Source: Helochares maculicollis
Lineage: Eukaryota; Arthropoda; Insecta; Coleoptera; Hydrophilidae
Direction: 5' to 3'
DNA: 52,534 nt
Assembly (NCBI GenBank): GCA_033557835.1
Contig: JAWQRO010000144.1
Span: 1-52,534, forward strand
Shown here: positions 36,401 through 46,679 of the stretch, one piece after another
Position numbering within the stretch: position 1 is the first letter of the stretch
Layout of the letters: every line of letters begins with the position of its first letter
Made by a program: the position numbers and the translations under genes
Notes under the pieces: generated by a model
Database searches by the model: none
The model's input: the letters and a program-made list of their open reading frames with translations, nothing else
Told to the model about the DNA's origin: nothing

Positions 36401-36500
36401 TCGCAGCTGCTGCAGCAGGATTGTTAGGATTGATTACTGGTGGTGCAGAATTAATTACTCCCGGTAAAGCATTTTGTGAAACCGGCCATTGCCAAGACAT
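27424..36500 (-). CDS. YLPM1: YLP motif-containing protein 1 (ZAP3) orthologue, 8 exons
   Basis: Coding exons on minus: 36500-36276, 36026-32753, 32538-31397, 30961-30680, 30609-30382, 29919-29865, 28604-28492 and 27591-27424. All junctions are GT-AG, phases agree, and the sum is 5487 bases (1828 residues). YLPM1/ZAP3 is a nuclear protein-phosphatase-1-associated protein with a C-terminal P-loop kinase-like domain. Visible here: Gln/Trp-rich N-terminus (EQWAQMQQQNWQQW), Pro-rich stretch, charged coiled-coil-like segment (WEAQFQKWKEQNQ), long FNRGPDFNRG repeats, DRRFDDDRRF repeats, then VDDLLSAPGRYNRPPRIVII, Walker A GPPGSGKT (residues about 1530-1537), ILSLDDYF, QVYICQMELDVQTCAKRN, SKWD, EYLQLDDEW, and the hallmark VRWADLEER...AIGFVVGQTNWDRM near the end. 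A splice acceptor (AACATTTTAG) lies two bases before the ATG, so a leader exon lies upstream, unidentified. The last intron hosts another gene. Confidence 0.93.
27832..28254 (-). CDS. Cysteine-rich 140-residue protein nested in YLPM1 intron
   Basis: An uninterrupted 140-codon frame from a true ATG, wholly inside the last YLPM1 intron (28491-27592) and on the same strand. The product has 17 Cys, many in CC, CCC and PxPC contexts (CKPCNPNPCC, SKCCCPPV), and is Pro- and Lys-rich. It ends KPFKCCDS with no signal peptide or transmembrane helix. Codon composition is much more GC-rich than the surrounding intron. On minus, TATAAAA about 28305 lies just upstream, and AATAAA signals at 27723-27714 lie about 110 bases past the stop, so it looks like a self-contained transcription unit. 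The composition recalls cysteine-rich male germline (sperm-tail type) proteins of insects, but I do not recognise a family. Confidence 0.72.
   Translation of the reverse strand: MYGFPRSTPCSFPCYPQEYEYCKPCNPNPCCSSYDCRPPPRRVSKSKCCCPPVTKKYRYIQPKRPKSCKPVEIYQPPTTPMEDSTIYTKSYMLPLECVEDEESDPCDYFRQKCTPRRTSSAVCYKISKIIIVKPFKCCDS
29620..29822. repeat. Degenerate ~20-bp minisatellite in YLPM1 intron
   Basis: About ten imperfect units of CAGTAAATAATTATGACGTG: CAGTAAATTATTCGACTGCA, CAATAAATATGTTCGGTGTG, CAGCAAATAATTGTACCG, CATTAAATAATTATGATGTA, CAGTAAATATTTGTGATACA, CAGTAAATTATCGTGATACA. It lies between YLPM1 exons 6 and 7, close to the 55-base exon. Confidence 0.75.
30135..30325. repeat. Imperfect repeats in YLPM1 intron 5
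   Basis: Words of the form ACATTTCTAAAATGA, GCATTTCTAGA and CGTTTCTAAAACGGCA recur about eight times at roughly 20-base spacing between exons 5 and 6. Weaker than the neighbouring array. Confidence 0.5.
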
Positions 36501-36502
36501 AT

Positions 36503-37809
36503 CTAAAATGTTGTTAAGATGATTTGCTGTTGGCCGATAGTATCACTTGGGCCAAAGGAGTAATCTGATAACTAATTTATTATTTATCGTTATTGTTCTC
36601 GTCAATGACTGCATTTACCTAGCCAGTAGCGTAGCAAGTCCAGAAAGTAGCCAACTGGCCCAATAATGTACAACTATTATAACAATCCAGCATAGAAGTA
36701 TATTTTGAAATTATTTTATTCTCATGGCTATCAACTGAAGAAAAATATAAACTACCTAAACATCAAAGTGTATTTCTGTAATTATCATTTGTTTAACCCA
36801 CAAATAGAGCAATTTTGTGAGTCCACATGACATGCCAATACTAGTGACATTACATTGATAAATGCAGAATTAAATGCAAATCAGATTATTCCTTCTCACC
36901 CTAAGAAAACAACTTACCTTGGAAATTGTGACAAATTTAAAGTACGTCCTTTTTTTAGCTTTTTCTCTATTCAAATCTTTAATTTTATTGACAATCAAGC
37001 GCAAGCTAAAAACTGTAAATATACAAAAAATAACAGTGATACAAAATCGTTGTCTTTCGTATTCATTTTCATTACATAAAACATGTAAGCAGAGGATTTA
37101 TAAACGAATAACATAAAGGTGTGTATTTGGAAAAAGTGAAGCGCAGTTTTGCAACTGCTAGAGTAGACACGTGCAAAAGTTTGCATGTTGCAGACCTAAT
37201 TCTAAGTTAATCAGGTAGTAAATTTCTGCCTGTACAAAATATAATGCAATCAACTAAGCTAAATATTTAATTTGCATAAACGTAGGCTAGTTATGCTAAC
37301 ACATTGTGCTCGTATCATGTCAACCATGAAATGCAAATGCAAATTATGATTTGTTTGAAAAGTGCTCGATATAAATAACAGAGCATCAAGTTTTGAGTCG
37401 ATGATTGGAATGCCAACCATCTTCCAAAGTAGGAACTGTGGCATTCAATCTAGTAAATAAAATTATGATATTAACAATAAAATTTTATTAATCACCATAT
37501 ATAATAGATAATAAAAGGATTATAAAAATGTGCCTTTGTATGTCAACTTTATATGTTTAAATCACATCACTAAATATCTTAGGTGTCTTGTTAATATGTC
37601 GGCTTGAAGGTCGTTAAGGATTGTAGAACATATCTTGACATATTATACAAACAAATTGGTTTATATGCACAATGTAGTCGATTTTTAAGTGTTAGTTATA
37701 AATGCAATTTCAGATGAATCTCGTTTATTTCAGATGCCGTGAATGCCTCGAACTAGAGTTTCATTTAAAGAAATGATATTTTTAGGGAAGCAAAGTCCAG
37801 GATTTGAAA
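36503..37809. other. YLPM1 upstream region; no gene seen
   Basis: Contains the end of the YLPM1 leader intron. A possible leader donor (GGCTAG|GTAAAT on minus, near 36618) was noted but is weak. Otherwise AT-rich with no supported exon. Confidence 0.35.
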
Positions 37810-37811
37810 TA

Positions 37812-38705
37812 CTACTGTGATCAAAAAGTAAGGTGATTTTGTTTATAAAATGTAAATTCTTTATTTATTATCCCAAATCAATTTCATCCCCTTCAAAGTA
37901 ATCCCCAACCCATAAAATGCACTTTTGCCAACGTCCTCGAAACAGTCCGAATAGTCTTTTTCTGGTATAGCATTCAAGACCTTCTTCGATTCAGTTTTTA
38001 TCTCCTCAATCGCATCCAAACAGTATCCCCGCATTGGCCTTTTGAGTTTGCTGAATAAACAGAAGTCGCACGGTGCCAAATCAGGTGAATACGGTGGTTG
38101 CGGAACGATATGAGTCGAGTTTTTGGCAAAAAAGTTGCCACGAACCAATACCATGTATGACATGGTGCATTTGGCACCAATCGAGACGACGCGTTTGAGT
38201 CAAAAAATCCTTCGAAATAGTTTGGGCCGACCCAAATGATATTCCAACACCATCAGCGAAGTCTAATTGTCAATCACCTTCAAGCACTAAATCTTTGATT
38301 CTTTAGACGTGGCACTCGTCGGTAGACGTTGATGGTCGTCCAGAGCGCGGTTCGGAGTCAACGCGTTCTCGGCCTGCTTTGAACTCGTTGTACCACTTAT
38401 AAACGTTATTTTTGTTCCATGGTTTGATCACCAAAGGCTTTTCGCAACATTTTCAATGTACAAGAATATTCGTTTCGCCAACAAAATTTTATGCAATTTC
38501 TTTGCTCAGCAAAATTACCCATTGTAAATATAGAAAAATTCACTTTTGGTTGTTTACAAAAAATGTAACTCGGAGATAATTAAAGCTTTTGATAAACAGA
38601 TGCTTGGCAAATGTTATGGACAGTCTTAGCAACATAGGAAAAAACTTACCTGCCTTCCTAATGCCCGAGAGTTTTAAATGACAATTTACTTTTTGATCAC
38701 AGTAG
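37812..38705 (-). mobile_element. Internally deleted mariner, perfect terminal repeats
   Basis: Terminal repeats CTACTGTGATCAAAAAGTAA are identical at both ends (37812 and, inverted, 38705) and are flanked by TA on each side (37810-37811, 38706-38707). On minus the remnants of a mariner-type transposase can be read: an N-terminal HTH (NFAEQRNCIKFC, LKMLRKAFGDQT) and then, after a deletion, the third catalytic motif PPYSPDLAPCDFCLF and LKRPMRGYCLDAIEEIK (open frame 37861-38163). The middle of the transposase with the first two Asp is missing, so the element is 894 bp instead of about 1.3 kb. It belongs to a lineage distinct from both other mariners here. I do not assign the subfamily. Confidence 0.93.
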
Positions 38706-38707
38706 TA

Positions 38708-40888
38708 TGTCACGGATTTTCAAACATTTTACTAAAAATTAAATAAAAACCAGTTCCTACCACAAATTTAAATTAGTTGGATTCCTTGATACTTACAATT
38801 AATACAACTGATATTAATATGAATTTTGTTACTATGCAAGGAAAGAAAATAAACCTTGCTTCTCAGTGTCGATATGAAAAGACAAACATTACCAAAAAAT
38901 ATGTACAACTGTATGTATTAAAATTAAGTAAAATTGTTACTAATTTTTTTTTATTTGGATTTGTTATGAGTTTGTGTTTGGTTTGACTGCAAAGAGTAAA
39001 TCACTCTGTACATGTCTACCTGAAGGTGTTTAAAACAATCTTGATGATTTAACATGTCGAATCAATTCTATTTTTTCTGGGGGAAATATATCTAATTATC
39101 ATCTTACCAGTTTTTCAAACGTCTCAAATTGTAGCCCTCGTTCCGAAAATTCAGTGTTCATAGATTACATTCAAAAATAAATATGGCAATATTCTTAGAA
39201 CAATTTAAAATTGATATTCCTATACAATAGCATATAAAATAAAGAGGCCAATCAATCTTATGCTTAAAAAAATCTAATCACTCAGAAAGTTTTAGACACA
39301 AAGGTGGGCAACTAGCCGCACCATGAAGACGTCTTATCCACACTACAACACTATACAAACATAAACATTATAACTAAAAGAACTCTCTAATCAATTGTGA
39401 ACTACACATCAGCACACTTTACATACATAATATTAAGGCTAATAACAATTTTAAATTGATATTCTTATCCATACTGAATTATGATAAGAGCTACATAGTT
39501 AGAGTGCAATGGAAAACATAGAATATACACTTTGGTAGTAAGGATCAAGGCACTATGTTTCTGCAGAATCAGGCAAACATCTGCGTTCAAATCTTGCAAT
39601 ATTACGTTGTGCTCTAACAGGTACCAAATTTTTAAACTTCAATTCGAGCAAAACTTGCGAATTGTAAAATGTAAGTGTAATGTAATAAATCTCTTCAGAA
39701 TTTAAATAATTGTATATTTAATACTAAATATTTTAATAAGGGTGAACTATCGCAAATGATGTTATAAATACCGATATTCACATATAAACAAACGAAGTCA
39801 TATGCAAGAAGTAGAAATGGAAATCATCAGGAAATATTATTAAAAAAACAAATGTTTAACTTATCCTGACAATAATGCGCCACGTCTATTTATACCTTAA
39901 CGTCAGATAATCCAAGTCTATCCTACCGAAACACGATAACCTATAATCAACTTTGCAATATTTAAATACCATGTAGTTCCAATTACCCCTAAAAAATGCT
40001 GTAAAATAGTTATAGCTATTTGGTAATTACAATAAGAAAAATTGCATGCACCATTATTATGTGACAAAGGTGGCAAAACAGTGGGTCAAGCGCTGTCTGC
40101 GATTCTTGCAAAGTTTGGCTCGGCATATAAATGATCATTTGGTATTATAAAATGGTGTATGCCCTATAAACACACCAAACCAACTAACAGTAGCTTTTAT
40201 AACCAATACTTTATTATTCAGGTCTGTTTGAACCAAGGGGTTCGTGCATTTTCTAAACATTTAAGGTAATTAGGATTCTTGCTGCAAAACGTCATGTTTA
40301 TGTTAAATTATTTAGCTAAGCAATCTAATTTGCTTAACAATTAATGGACCCTTAAAAACTATTACTCAATAAGAAGAAAATTAAGAGCACAATTTCAAAT
40401 ACCTTTTGCGAATACACAAAAGCGATGGGAAATGTACAATTTAATGGGTATCTGGAGAGAATATTCATTGACCGATTAACATTTATGGGAATGTCCAACA
40501 AAAATAATGCATTATATTAAAGTCAAACGTATGAAATTGTCTGAAAGTACCATTTTTCCCTTTCGCTTACTAGTAATTATCTTTAAGTAAAACTAATGTT
40601 GACAAAACTTTATATTTATAACGCTGGTCTGAGAACTAAAAACACATGCAACACTCAACCGTCCGGATTTGTATATAACGATACTTCTTGTAAATCACAC
40701 TATTTTGTTCAAAACATTCGCTAGAAATTAGAACTGGCTGGTCTGGCTGCGAATTTTTCATTACTGCTTAAATAAAATATTTCTTGTTTTAAGCAATAAA
40801 AGTAAATCTTTTACCCACAAAATAATATGTGATAACAACATCAATAATTACACAAGAATAGTAAACGTGGAAAAGTAATTGATCTTAC
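38708..40888. other. Intergenic, no gene seen
   Basis: AT-rich, 2.2 kb, with no exon, RNA or transposon recognised on either strand. Confidence 0.45.
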
Positions 40889-40984
40889 CTTCTGGAACTA
40901 AACAAATTAATCTATATAGGGTCGGTAGGCACGTATATAATAAATGTACAACCAAGGAGCCACTGCACCGGGGATCAAAACCAC
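40889..40984 (-). other. Possible exon: membrane-peptide end or YLPM1 leader
   Basis: On minus, an acceptor-like TTATTTTAG precedes a GC-richer segment. It reads VVLIPG then AVAPWLYIYYIRAYRPYID and stops at 40909-40907. It ends CCAGAAG at a good donor GTAAGA. Two readings compete. One is the last coding exon of a small hydrophobic protein (the upstream exon was not found). The other is a leader exon of YLPM1, using the donor, with the open frame a coincidence. Confidence 0.25.
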
Positions 40985-41239
40985 CTAAAATAATGCAAAT
41001 ATTAGTCATCAAAGAACGAAATTATAAAAGCGGAGTACCTAACCTTCACATATGAAAAAACGTATGCCAATTATCACTTCTAAAGCTATAATATCCACAA
41101 AATCAAGATCAATCTCTTCATACGTAAATACATTTTTGACAGCCTTTCTAGTACTTTAGCGAGTACCAACTTTGAAATATGAGGTAACTAACTGCTTCAC
41201 AACAATGTGATGGTTATAAATGAAAAGTCCCCGTTAGTA

Positions 41240-41625
41240 CAATCATTCTTACCTTCCCGTATACTATACGGGATCAAGACAAATTCGACATCATATTTTT
41301 GCCGGATATTCACGTTTTGAGTGCCCCTGAATCAATTTTGATAATTTTTGGCAAGTTGTGTGGGACTCTATTAGTGTGTGTGTATATAAACACAATAGTG
41401 GTTGTTTACATCAAATTTTGACGGGAAATGCCTGTTCACCAACACAATTTTGAAATTTTTTTAGGTAAATTATTCTTTAAAACCAAACATTCCGATTGAA
41501 ATTTTATGCATGTCTATAATTTAACGAAAAACACCAATACAAAGTTTCAACCTGAACATAGCACCGGATGTTCACTTTAAAATTGAAAAATATCCAATTT
41601 TAGTAGACTTTAAAATAAAAACTTT
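41240..41625 (-). repeat. Interspersed repeat C, inverted copy
   Basis: Reading minus, the order of landmarks matches the long copy at 23.7-24.3 kb: CACCGGATG.../GGTGCTATGTTCAGGTTGAAAC, AAATTTCAATCGGAATG, ACCACTATTGTGTTTATATACACACAC, ACAACTTGCCAAAAATTATCAAAATTGATTC, GGCACTCAAAACGTGAATATCCGGC, ending ATACGGGAAGGTAAG. It contains the 17-base palindrome CCCGTATACTATACGGG (41256-41272). Confidence 0.75.
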
Positions 41626-41825
41626 TACAAAGCTTTTATAAAAATGTTAAGAATTGCAAATATAGCTATAACAAATAGTACAATATATATTAAAAACCAG
41701 GAAATCTGCTTTTACTGGTCTGAACTGGATTTTTTAGTAATGCATATATAAAAAAATACTACCTATGTTTTAGAAACAACCCATCGTTTTAACATTGGTT
41801 TACAATGAAAAAAATCAAAAACAAT

Positions 41826-44800
41826 TAAACCCCGGGCATAAGGAAAATTCGAGAATTTTCGGGTTCCAACAGAAACATATTCACTAGTTAGGAAATATCT
41901 CTAGCGGCCGTCACAGGTAACGTAGAGAGCTCCGATTTGAAAATTCTTAATCAGGACGCCAAAACCAATAAATCGGTGTAAAATTCGCGGCCGTAGGACG
42001 ACTATTAAAGATTTTCATATTTTCGCTTTTGTAAGGGGCAATTTGCACTGCTAACGAAACGTTCAAATTCGGCCGACCGCGTCGCGGAGCAAACTTTTTG
42101 GCATCGTTGGATTCGTCTCGACGCCGCACGAATCGTCGCGATCGGACGCGAACTGTGGCCTGGAGAGGGCGCCGAAGTTACCGCTTCGAAATGTTGGATA
42201 TTTCCGGTCGCGCAACGGTTTTTGGCGATTTCCTCGGCCCACAGACGTCCCAGACCCCTACTATTGCACATAAAAATGATCGTCTCGACGAGCCGGATCC
42301 AACGGTACCACCCACGACGACAATTTTCGTTGAAATTTTTAGTTTTTCGGGGATAAACGACGAAAAATCGAAAAGTAGGCTCGTGCTAGACCATGTGGAA
42401 CAAATGAATGCGAACACAGTTTTTCACACGTTTTTTTCTCGACGGTCGGCTCTACCCCGAGTTTCAACACATCCACGAACTTGTCGCGCCAACGTCTCCA
42501 AATAATTAAATAGCCCGCGGAAAACAAATGCTAACCGGGATAGTCGCGATTTTTCGAAACTTTGGTGCGCTCTAGTGATTACGTTTTTTTTTTGCAGTTA
42601 TAAAGAAGTGTGTGCACTGCTCCCTTATCACGTCATTCTACCTAGTAAAATCATTCACAAGCGATGAACACTGAGCGAGCTGCAAGGAAGAATGATCGGA
42701 GATACAAAACCTCGTTTGCATTACTTCCGCGGACCAAAAGAACAAATCCATCGGCCGTAATTTGACTCAAAAATCATCAAACCTCTAGTTAAAGGAAATC
42801 CTTTATTTAATCTTCATTTAATTCTTTTATACGAATTAAAAATTGAATACGAAGCCATAAAAAGTGGGGCATAAACACCGTTATCACATTAATTCGGTTT
42901 TCTCTCAACGCTTCCGTATACGTACCACATAAAAGAACTTACGAATACTAAAACAAATCTACGATATCTTACGTATGATGCAAAATAAAATTATAATATT
43001 TAGATTTCCTAATTTATTAACTATCTTCATCGGAGCAGTGTTTGTACCCCGTTCAGTCCTGTAAAAATTATCCCAAAGTATACTGAAATCACGACAAAAC
43101 CTTTTTTAACAATCCGAAGGGCCCACAGCTTTAGCCGGGCATTTTTAAGTTCTACTATTGAAAATTTTGCATCGTTCGTATACACACTTTATAATTGAAA
43201 GTGCAATAACTCCATTTCTACTGCACCGATCTAAACTATTTTACTACCATTAGACGCGCAATTAAAAATGAACCATATGTGCACGAATCGTCGCGATCGG
43301 ACGCGAACTGCGGCCACAAGAGGGCACCAAAGTTAGCAGTTTGAGATGTTGGATATATCCAGTTTCGCAACGGTTTTTGGCGATTTTCTCGGCCCACAGG
43401 CATCCCAGTCCCCTACATGTGCACATAAAAATGATCGCCTCGACGAGGCGGATCGAACGGTGCCATCCATTACCCTCCACGTTGAGTTTCGTTGAAATTT
43501 TTAAGAATTAGGGGCAAAATGGGAAAGTCATAAAATTGCCGCATCTCGGCTTCCGGTAGGAATTTCGAGACGAAACTTGCACCGTTGTAATCTAGAGGTC
43601 CGGAAGGACCGACTCAGGTGGTTAGTTCGCGAGAATTCGCGAATTTATAAAAATTTTAAAAAAATCACTCTTCAGCCCGAACCGCTGCAGATAGAGAGGA
43701 ACCGCTAGTACCGTCGGTCAGCCAACGTCCCCCCCCATCCATCGATGCCGGTTAGAGTCGATTTCGCGAGAAAAAATTTTTCGTTAAAAATCGCAAAAAA
43801 TTGAACCCCGGGTATTGACGAAATTTCAGGATTTTCGGACTTCATTAGAAAATAGTTCATAGCGTCCGAACGGGAAGTGCTAGAGCGGCAATTCTAGTAT
43901 CGTTGGATTTTTCTTGTCAATACGCATCCAACGACACCATTTAGAAATCGCTGACTTGAAAAACAAGTGCGCCACGACTCCCGGAAATTCGACCTTCGGG
44001 AAACAGTTTTTCCCACTTTTTTCCATACGCTTGGTCCTAGCTCGAATTTTATTGCACCAATGATCTTATCTCGTCAATATCTCGTTATCATATTTCATGT
44101 TCGACCTCGTAATTCGAACGATAACCTAGATATTCGCGACCGGCCGAAAATCGCAAAAAAAATGGAGATTTTGCGAAATTTTGGCGCGCTCTGGCGGCCG
44201 TCACAGGAGACGTAGAGAGTTCCGGTTTGAAAATTCTCAATCAGGACGCCAAGGGCAACTAAACGGTGTAAAATTCGCGTCCGTAGGATGGCCATTAAAT
44301 ATTTTCATTTCTCGCCTTTGTAAGGGGTAATTGCACTGGTAACGAAACGTTCTATTTCCGGCCGACCGCGTCGCGGAGCTGACTTATTGCCATCGTTGGA
44401 TTCGTCTCGACGCCACAAATCAAACGGTGCAAGAATCGTTGCGATCGGACGCGAACTGCGGCCACCAGAGGGCGCCGAATTTACCGCTTCGAGAGGTGGC
44501 CTCCCGTACATCCTAGACTCTTGGTGTTATCAGAATAATGATATCGACGAGACGGATGGATCGGCGTCTTCCACGGCGACTTTTGATGAAATTTCAAAGT
44601 CTTTGGGGGACAAAATCTTTTTCCCGGGAAAGTCCTCCAATTGTCTAATATCTGTTTCAGGTGGGAATATAGAAACGAAATTTTTAGCGTCGTAATCTAG
44701 ATCTCCTAAAGAACCGAATACGGTTGATAAATTAAGAAAATAGGCAAATATTTAAAGTCGCTCTAGCTTAAACAGCTGCATGTAGATGAAGGGCACAAGC

Positions 44801-44960
44801 AGCATCGAATAGACAATCTCCAGCCCCATTCATCGATGCCGTTTATAGTCGCTTTTAGGAATTTTTATTTAATATTAACTCCCGGGTCTTGATAAAAATC
44901 CAACATTGTCAGACTCCGTCAAAAAAATTAATTCGCAGGTTGGGAAGGGCTAAGGCCGCG
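41826..44960. repeat. GC-rich block of diverged ~1.15-kb repeat units
   Basis: Three units share long collinear stretches. The anchor GATCGGACGCGAACTG occurs near 42140, 43294 and 44443 (spacing about 1.15 kb). Units 1 and 3 share CGGCCGTCACAG, GACGTAGAGAGTTCC, AAAATTCTCAATCAGGACGCC, GACCGCGTCGCGGAGC and TCGTTGGATTCGTCTCGACG. Units 1 and 2 share CGCAACGGTTTTTGGCGATTT and GCACATAAAAATGATCG. A second module (CCCCGGGT.TTGA near 41830, 43806, 44880; CATCGATGCCG near 43740 and 44832) also recurs. An AT-rich tract (about 42590-43260) interrupts the array. Open frames here are not conserved between units, so it does not look coding. Confidence 0.8.
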
Positions 44961-45570
44961 TTCATGGCACCGTAGGACTTATTTCATCGATGCACAAATT
45001 GCATACAATTTAGCTGGAAATGGTCCATTAATATATGTACTGGGAAAGAATTGAATATTCCATATGAATAAATGCATATGAAAAGTGAGTTTTGTTTTTG
45101 TTTTATGTGGGAATGTGGAGTGGAGACAATCCAGATATTTAAAGGCAGCTACTCACTGTTTATAGTAGAGCAACTATACATCTGTATACATTTTTAACTG
45201 TAATCTTCTTGTTGTGAATTACCATATTTTCATAACATTGGTTGTCACTTAAAATTTATTTTAAACGATCTTTGTTGGACTACAAGGTAATTTTAAACAA
45301 ATCAGTTATATGACAAAATAGCAATTTATTTTATTAATTAGATTTTTTTAAGATACCGCACATTTAATATTGTTTTTTCTTTTTAATTATACTTTATGTA
45401 CAGAATTAGCATACTTACATTAGTTATTACATTGTATTAAAGTTGAAATATATAACAGCGCCATCTTGCGTATCAATGGAAATACCTAACTCGCTTTATT
45501 TTAAGGTGTTGGAAAGAGATGAGACTAGTACTGATTAAATTGTTCCATAGATGACGCCACATATTAATGT
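44961..45570. other. RpS2 upstream region
   Basis: AT-rich; no gene. The last 100 bases contain GCGCCATCTTGCG and lead into the RpS2 leader exon. No TATA box was evident, as is usual for ribosomal protein genes. Confidence 0.4.
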
Positions 45571-45654
45571 GTGCTTAGTTTATCGTCCAACCCAATTTCC
45601 GTTCAATCGGCCATTCCTGTGTCTGTAGTTGTATTGAACAGACGAATTATAAAC

Positions 45655-45820
45655 GTAAGTATTTTTTTGGTTTCTTTTGGGCCCTATCAATTTTGTTGGT
45701 CATTTAAACGTAAACACAAGCCTGATATTTCGTCTTCAAGCTTTAAATCACTCTCAAAATTGTATTTATTAGTTTTTTGTTCACGTGGTGAACCTTAACC
45801 TCATTTTCATTGTGCTGCAG
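45655..45820 (+). other. RpS2 5'-UTR intron
   Basis: The donor AAAC|GTAAGT (45655) and acceptor TGTGCTGCAG (ending 45820) flank a 166-base intron that ends one base before the RpS2 ATG. The leader exon upstream (about 45590-45654) has pyrimidine-rich words (CCATTCCTGTGTCTG) that may include the TOP-type start; the exact start is not determined. Confidence 0.65.
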
Positions 45821-45821
45821 A

Positions 45822-46622
45822 ATGGCGGATTCAGCTCCAGCCCGTGGTGGTTTCCGTGGAGGATTCAATGCATCTCGTGGAGGTGGCCGTGGGGGCTCTA
45901 GAGGCCGCGGTCGTGGGCGTGGTAGAGGACGTGGACGCGGAAAGGAAGACCAAAAAGAATGGATGCCCGTTACCAAGCTAGGGCGCCTCGTCCGCGACGG
46001 AAAGATCCGTACTTTGGAAGAAATCTACCTCTTCTCATTGCCCATCAAGGAGCATGAAATCATCGACCACTTCTTTGGATCATCCTTGAAGGACGAAGTA
46101 CTCAAGATCATGCCCGTACAGAAGCAAACCAGAGCCGGTCAACGTACCCGCTTCAAGGCCTTCGTAGCTATTGGTGACAGCGACGGCCACATCGGCTTAG
46201 GCGTCAAGTGCAGCAAGGAAGTCGCAACTGCCATCCGAGGTGCCATCATCTTGGCCAAACTTTCCGTTGTCCCAGTCCGCAGAGGATATTGGGGTAACAA
46301 GATCGGCAAACCCCACACTGTACCCTGCAAGGTTACAGGCAAGTGCGGTTCTGTAACCGTACGTCTTATCCCAGCTCCTCGTGGTACCGGAATCGTTTCT
46401 GCTCCAGTTCCCAAGAAGTTACTACAAATGGCTGGTATTGAAGATTGCTACACGTCCGCCAGGGGCTCCACCGGTACATTGGGCAACTTCGCTAAGGCAA
46501 CCTATGCTGCCATCGCCAAGACCTATGCCTACCTTACCCCAGATTTGTGGAAGGAAATGCCACTCTCCAAGACTCCCTACCAAGAGTATGCGGACTACTT
46601 GGCCAAGACAAAACAGAACTAA
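45822..46622 (+). CDS. RpS2: 40S ribosomal protein S2 (uS5)
   Basis: A single coding exon of 266 residues, the full usual length for insect RpS2. The protein is a core component of the small ribosomal subunit near the mRNA entry and decoding region. The N-terminus (residues about 8-41) is the typical Arg/Gly repeat (RGGFRGGFNASRGGGRGG, then RGRGRGRGRGRG), a methylation-prone RG tract. The S5 N-terminal RNA-binding domain follows (TRFKAFVAIGDSDGHIGLGV, about 107-126), then the S5 C-terminal domain (LIPAPRGTGIVSAPVPKKLL, ARGSTGTLGNFAKATY). ATG 45822 is chosen because it lies one base after a splice acceptor; an in-frame ATG at 45810 is intronic. Codons are GC3-rich compared with flanking DNA, as expected for a highly expressed gene. 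Confidence 0.98.
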   Translation: MADSAPARGGFRGGFNASRGGGRGGSRGRGRGRGRGRGRGKEDQKEWMPVTKLGRLVRDGKIRTLEEIYLFSLPIKEHEIIDHFFGSSLKDEVLKIMPVQKQTRAGQRTRFKAFVAIGDSDGHIGLGVKCSKEVATAIRGAIILAKLSVVPVRRGYWGNKIGKPHTVPCKVTGKCGSVTVRLIPAPRGTGIVSAPVPKKLLQMAGIEDCYTSARGSTGTLGNFAKATYAAIAKTYAYLTPDLWKEMPLSKTPYQEYADYLAKTKQN

Positions 46623-46667
46623 AATCTGATATGTTATGAACCAAGTTTTATATTTTATTTAAAGACA

Positions 46668-46673
46668 AATAAA
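46668..46673 (+). terminator. RpS2 poly(A) signal
   Basis: AATAAA 46 bases after the stop codon; a short 3' UTR is typical for ribosomal protein mRNAs. Confidence 0.8.
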
Positions 46674-46679
46674 AATTTG

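Noticed and set aside
42098..42505. 135-codon plus-strand frame and its minus-strand counterparts in the GC-rich block
   Set aside because: Frame is not maintained in the homologous units at 43.3 and 44.4 kb, so it is chance in stop-poor GC-rich DNA.
45810..45821. RpS2 start four codons upstream (MCCR...)
   Set aside because: These bases include the intron's TGCAG acceptor; the mature mRNA starts its coding at 45822.
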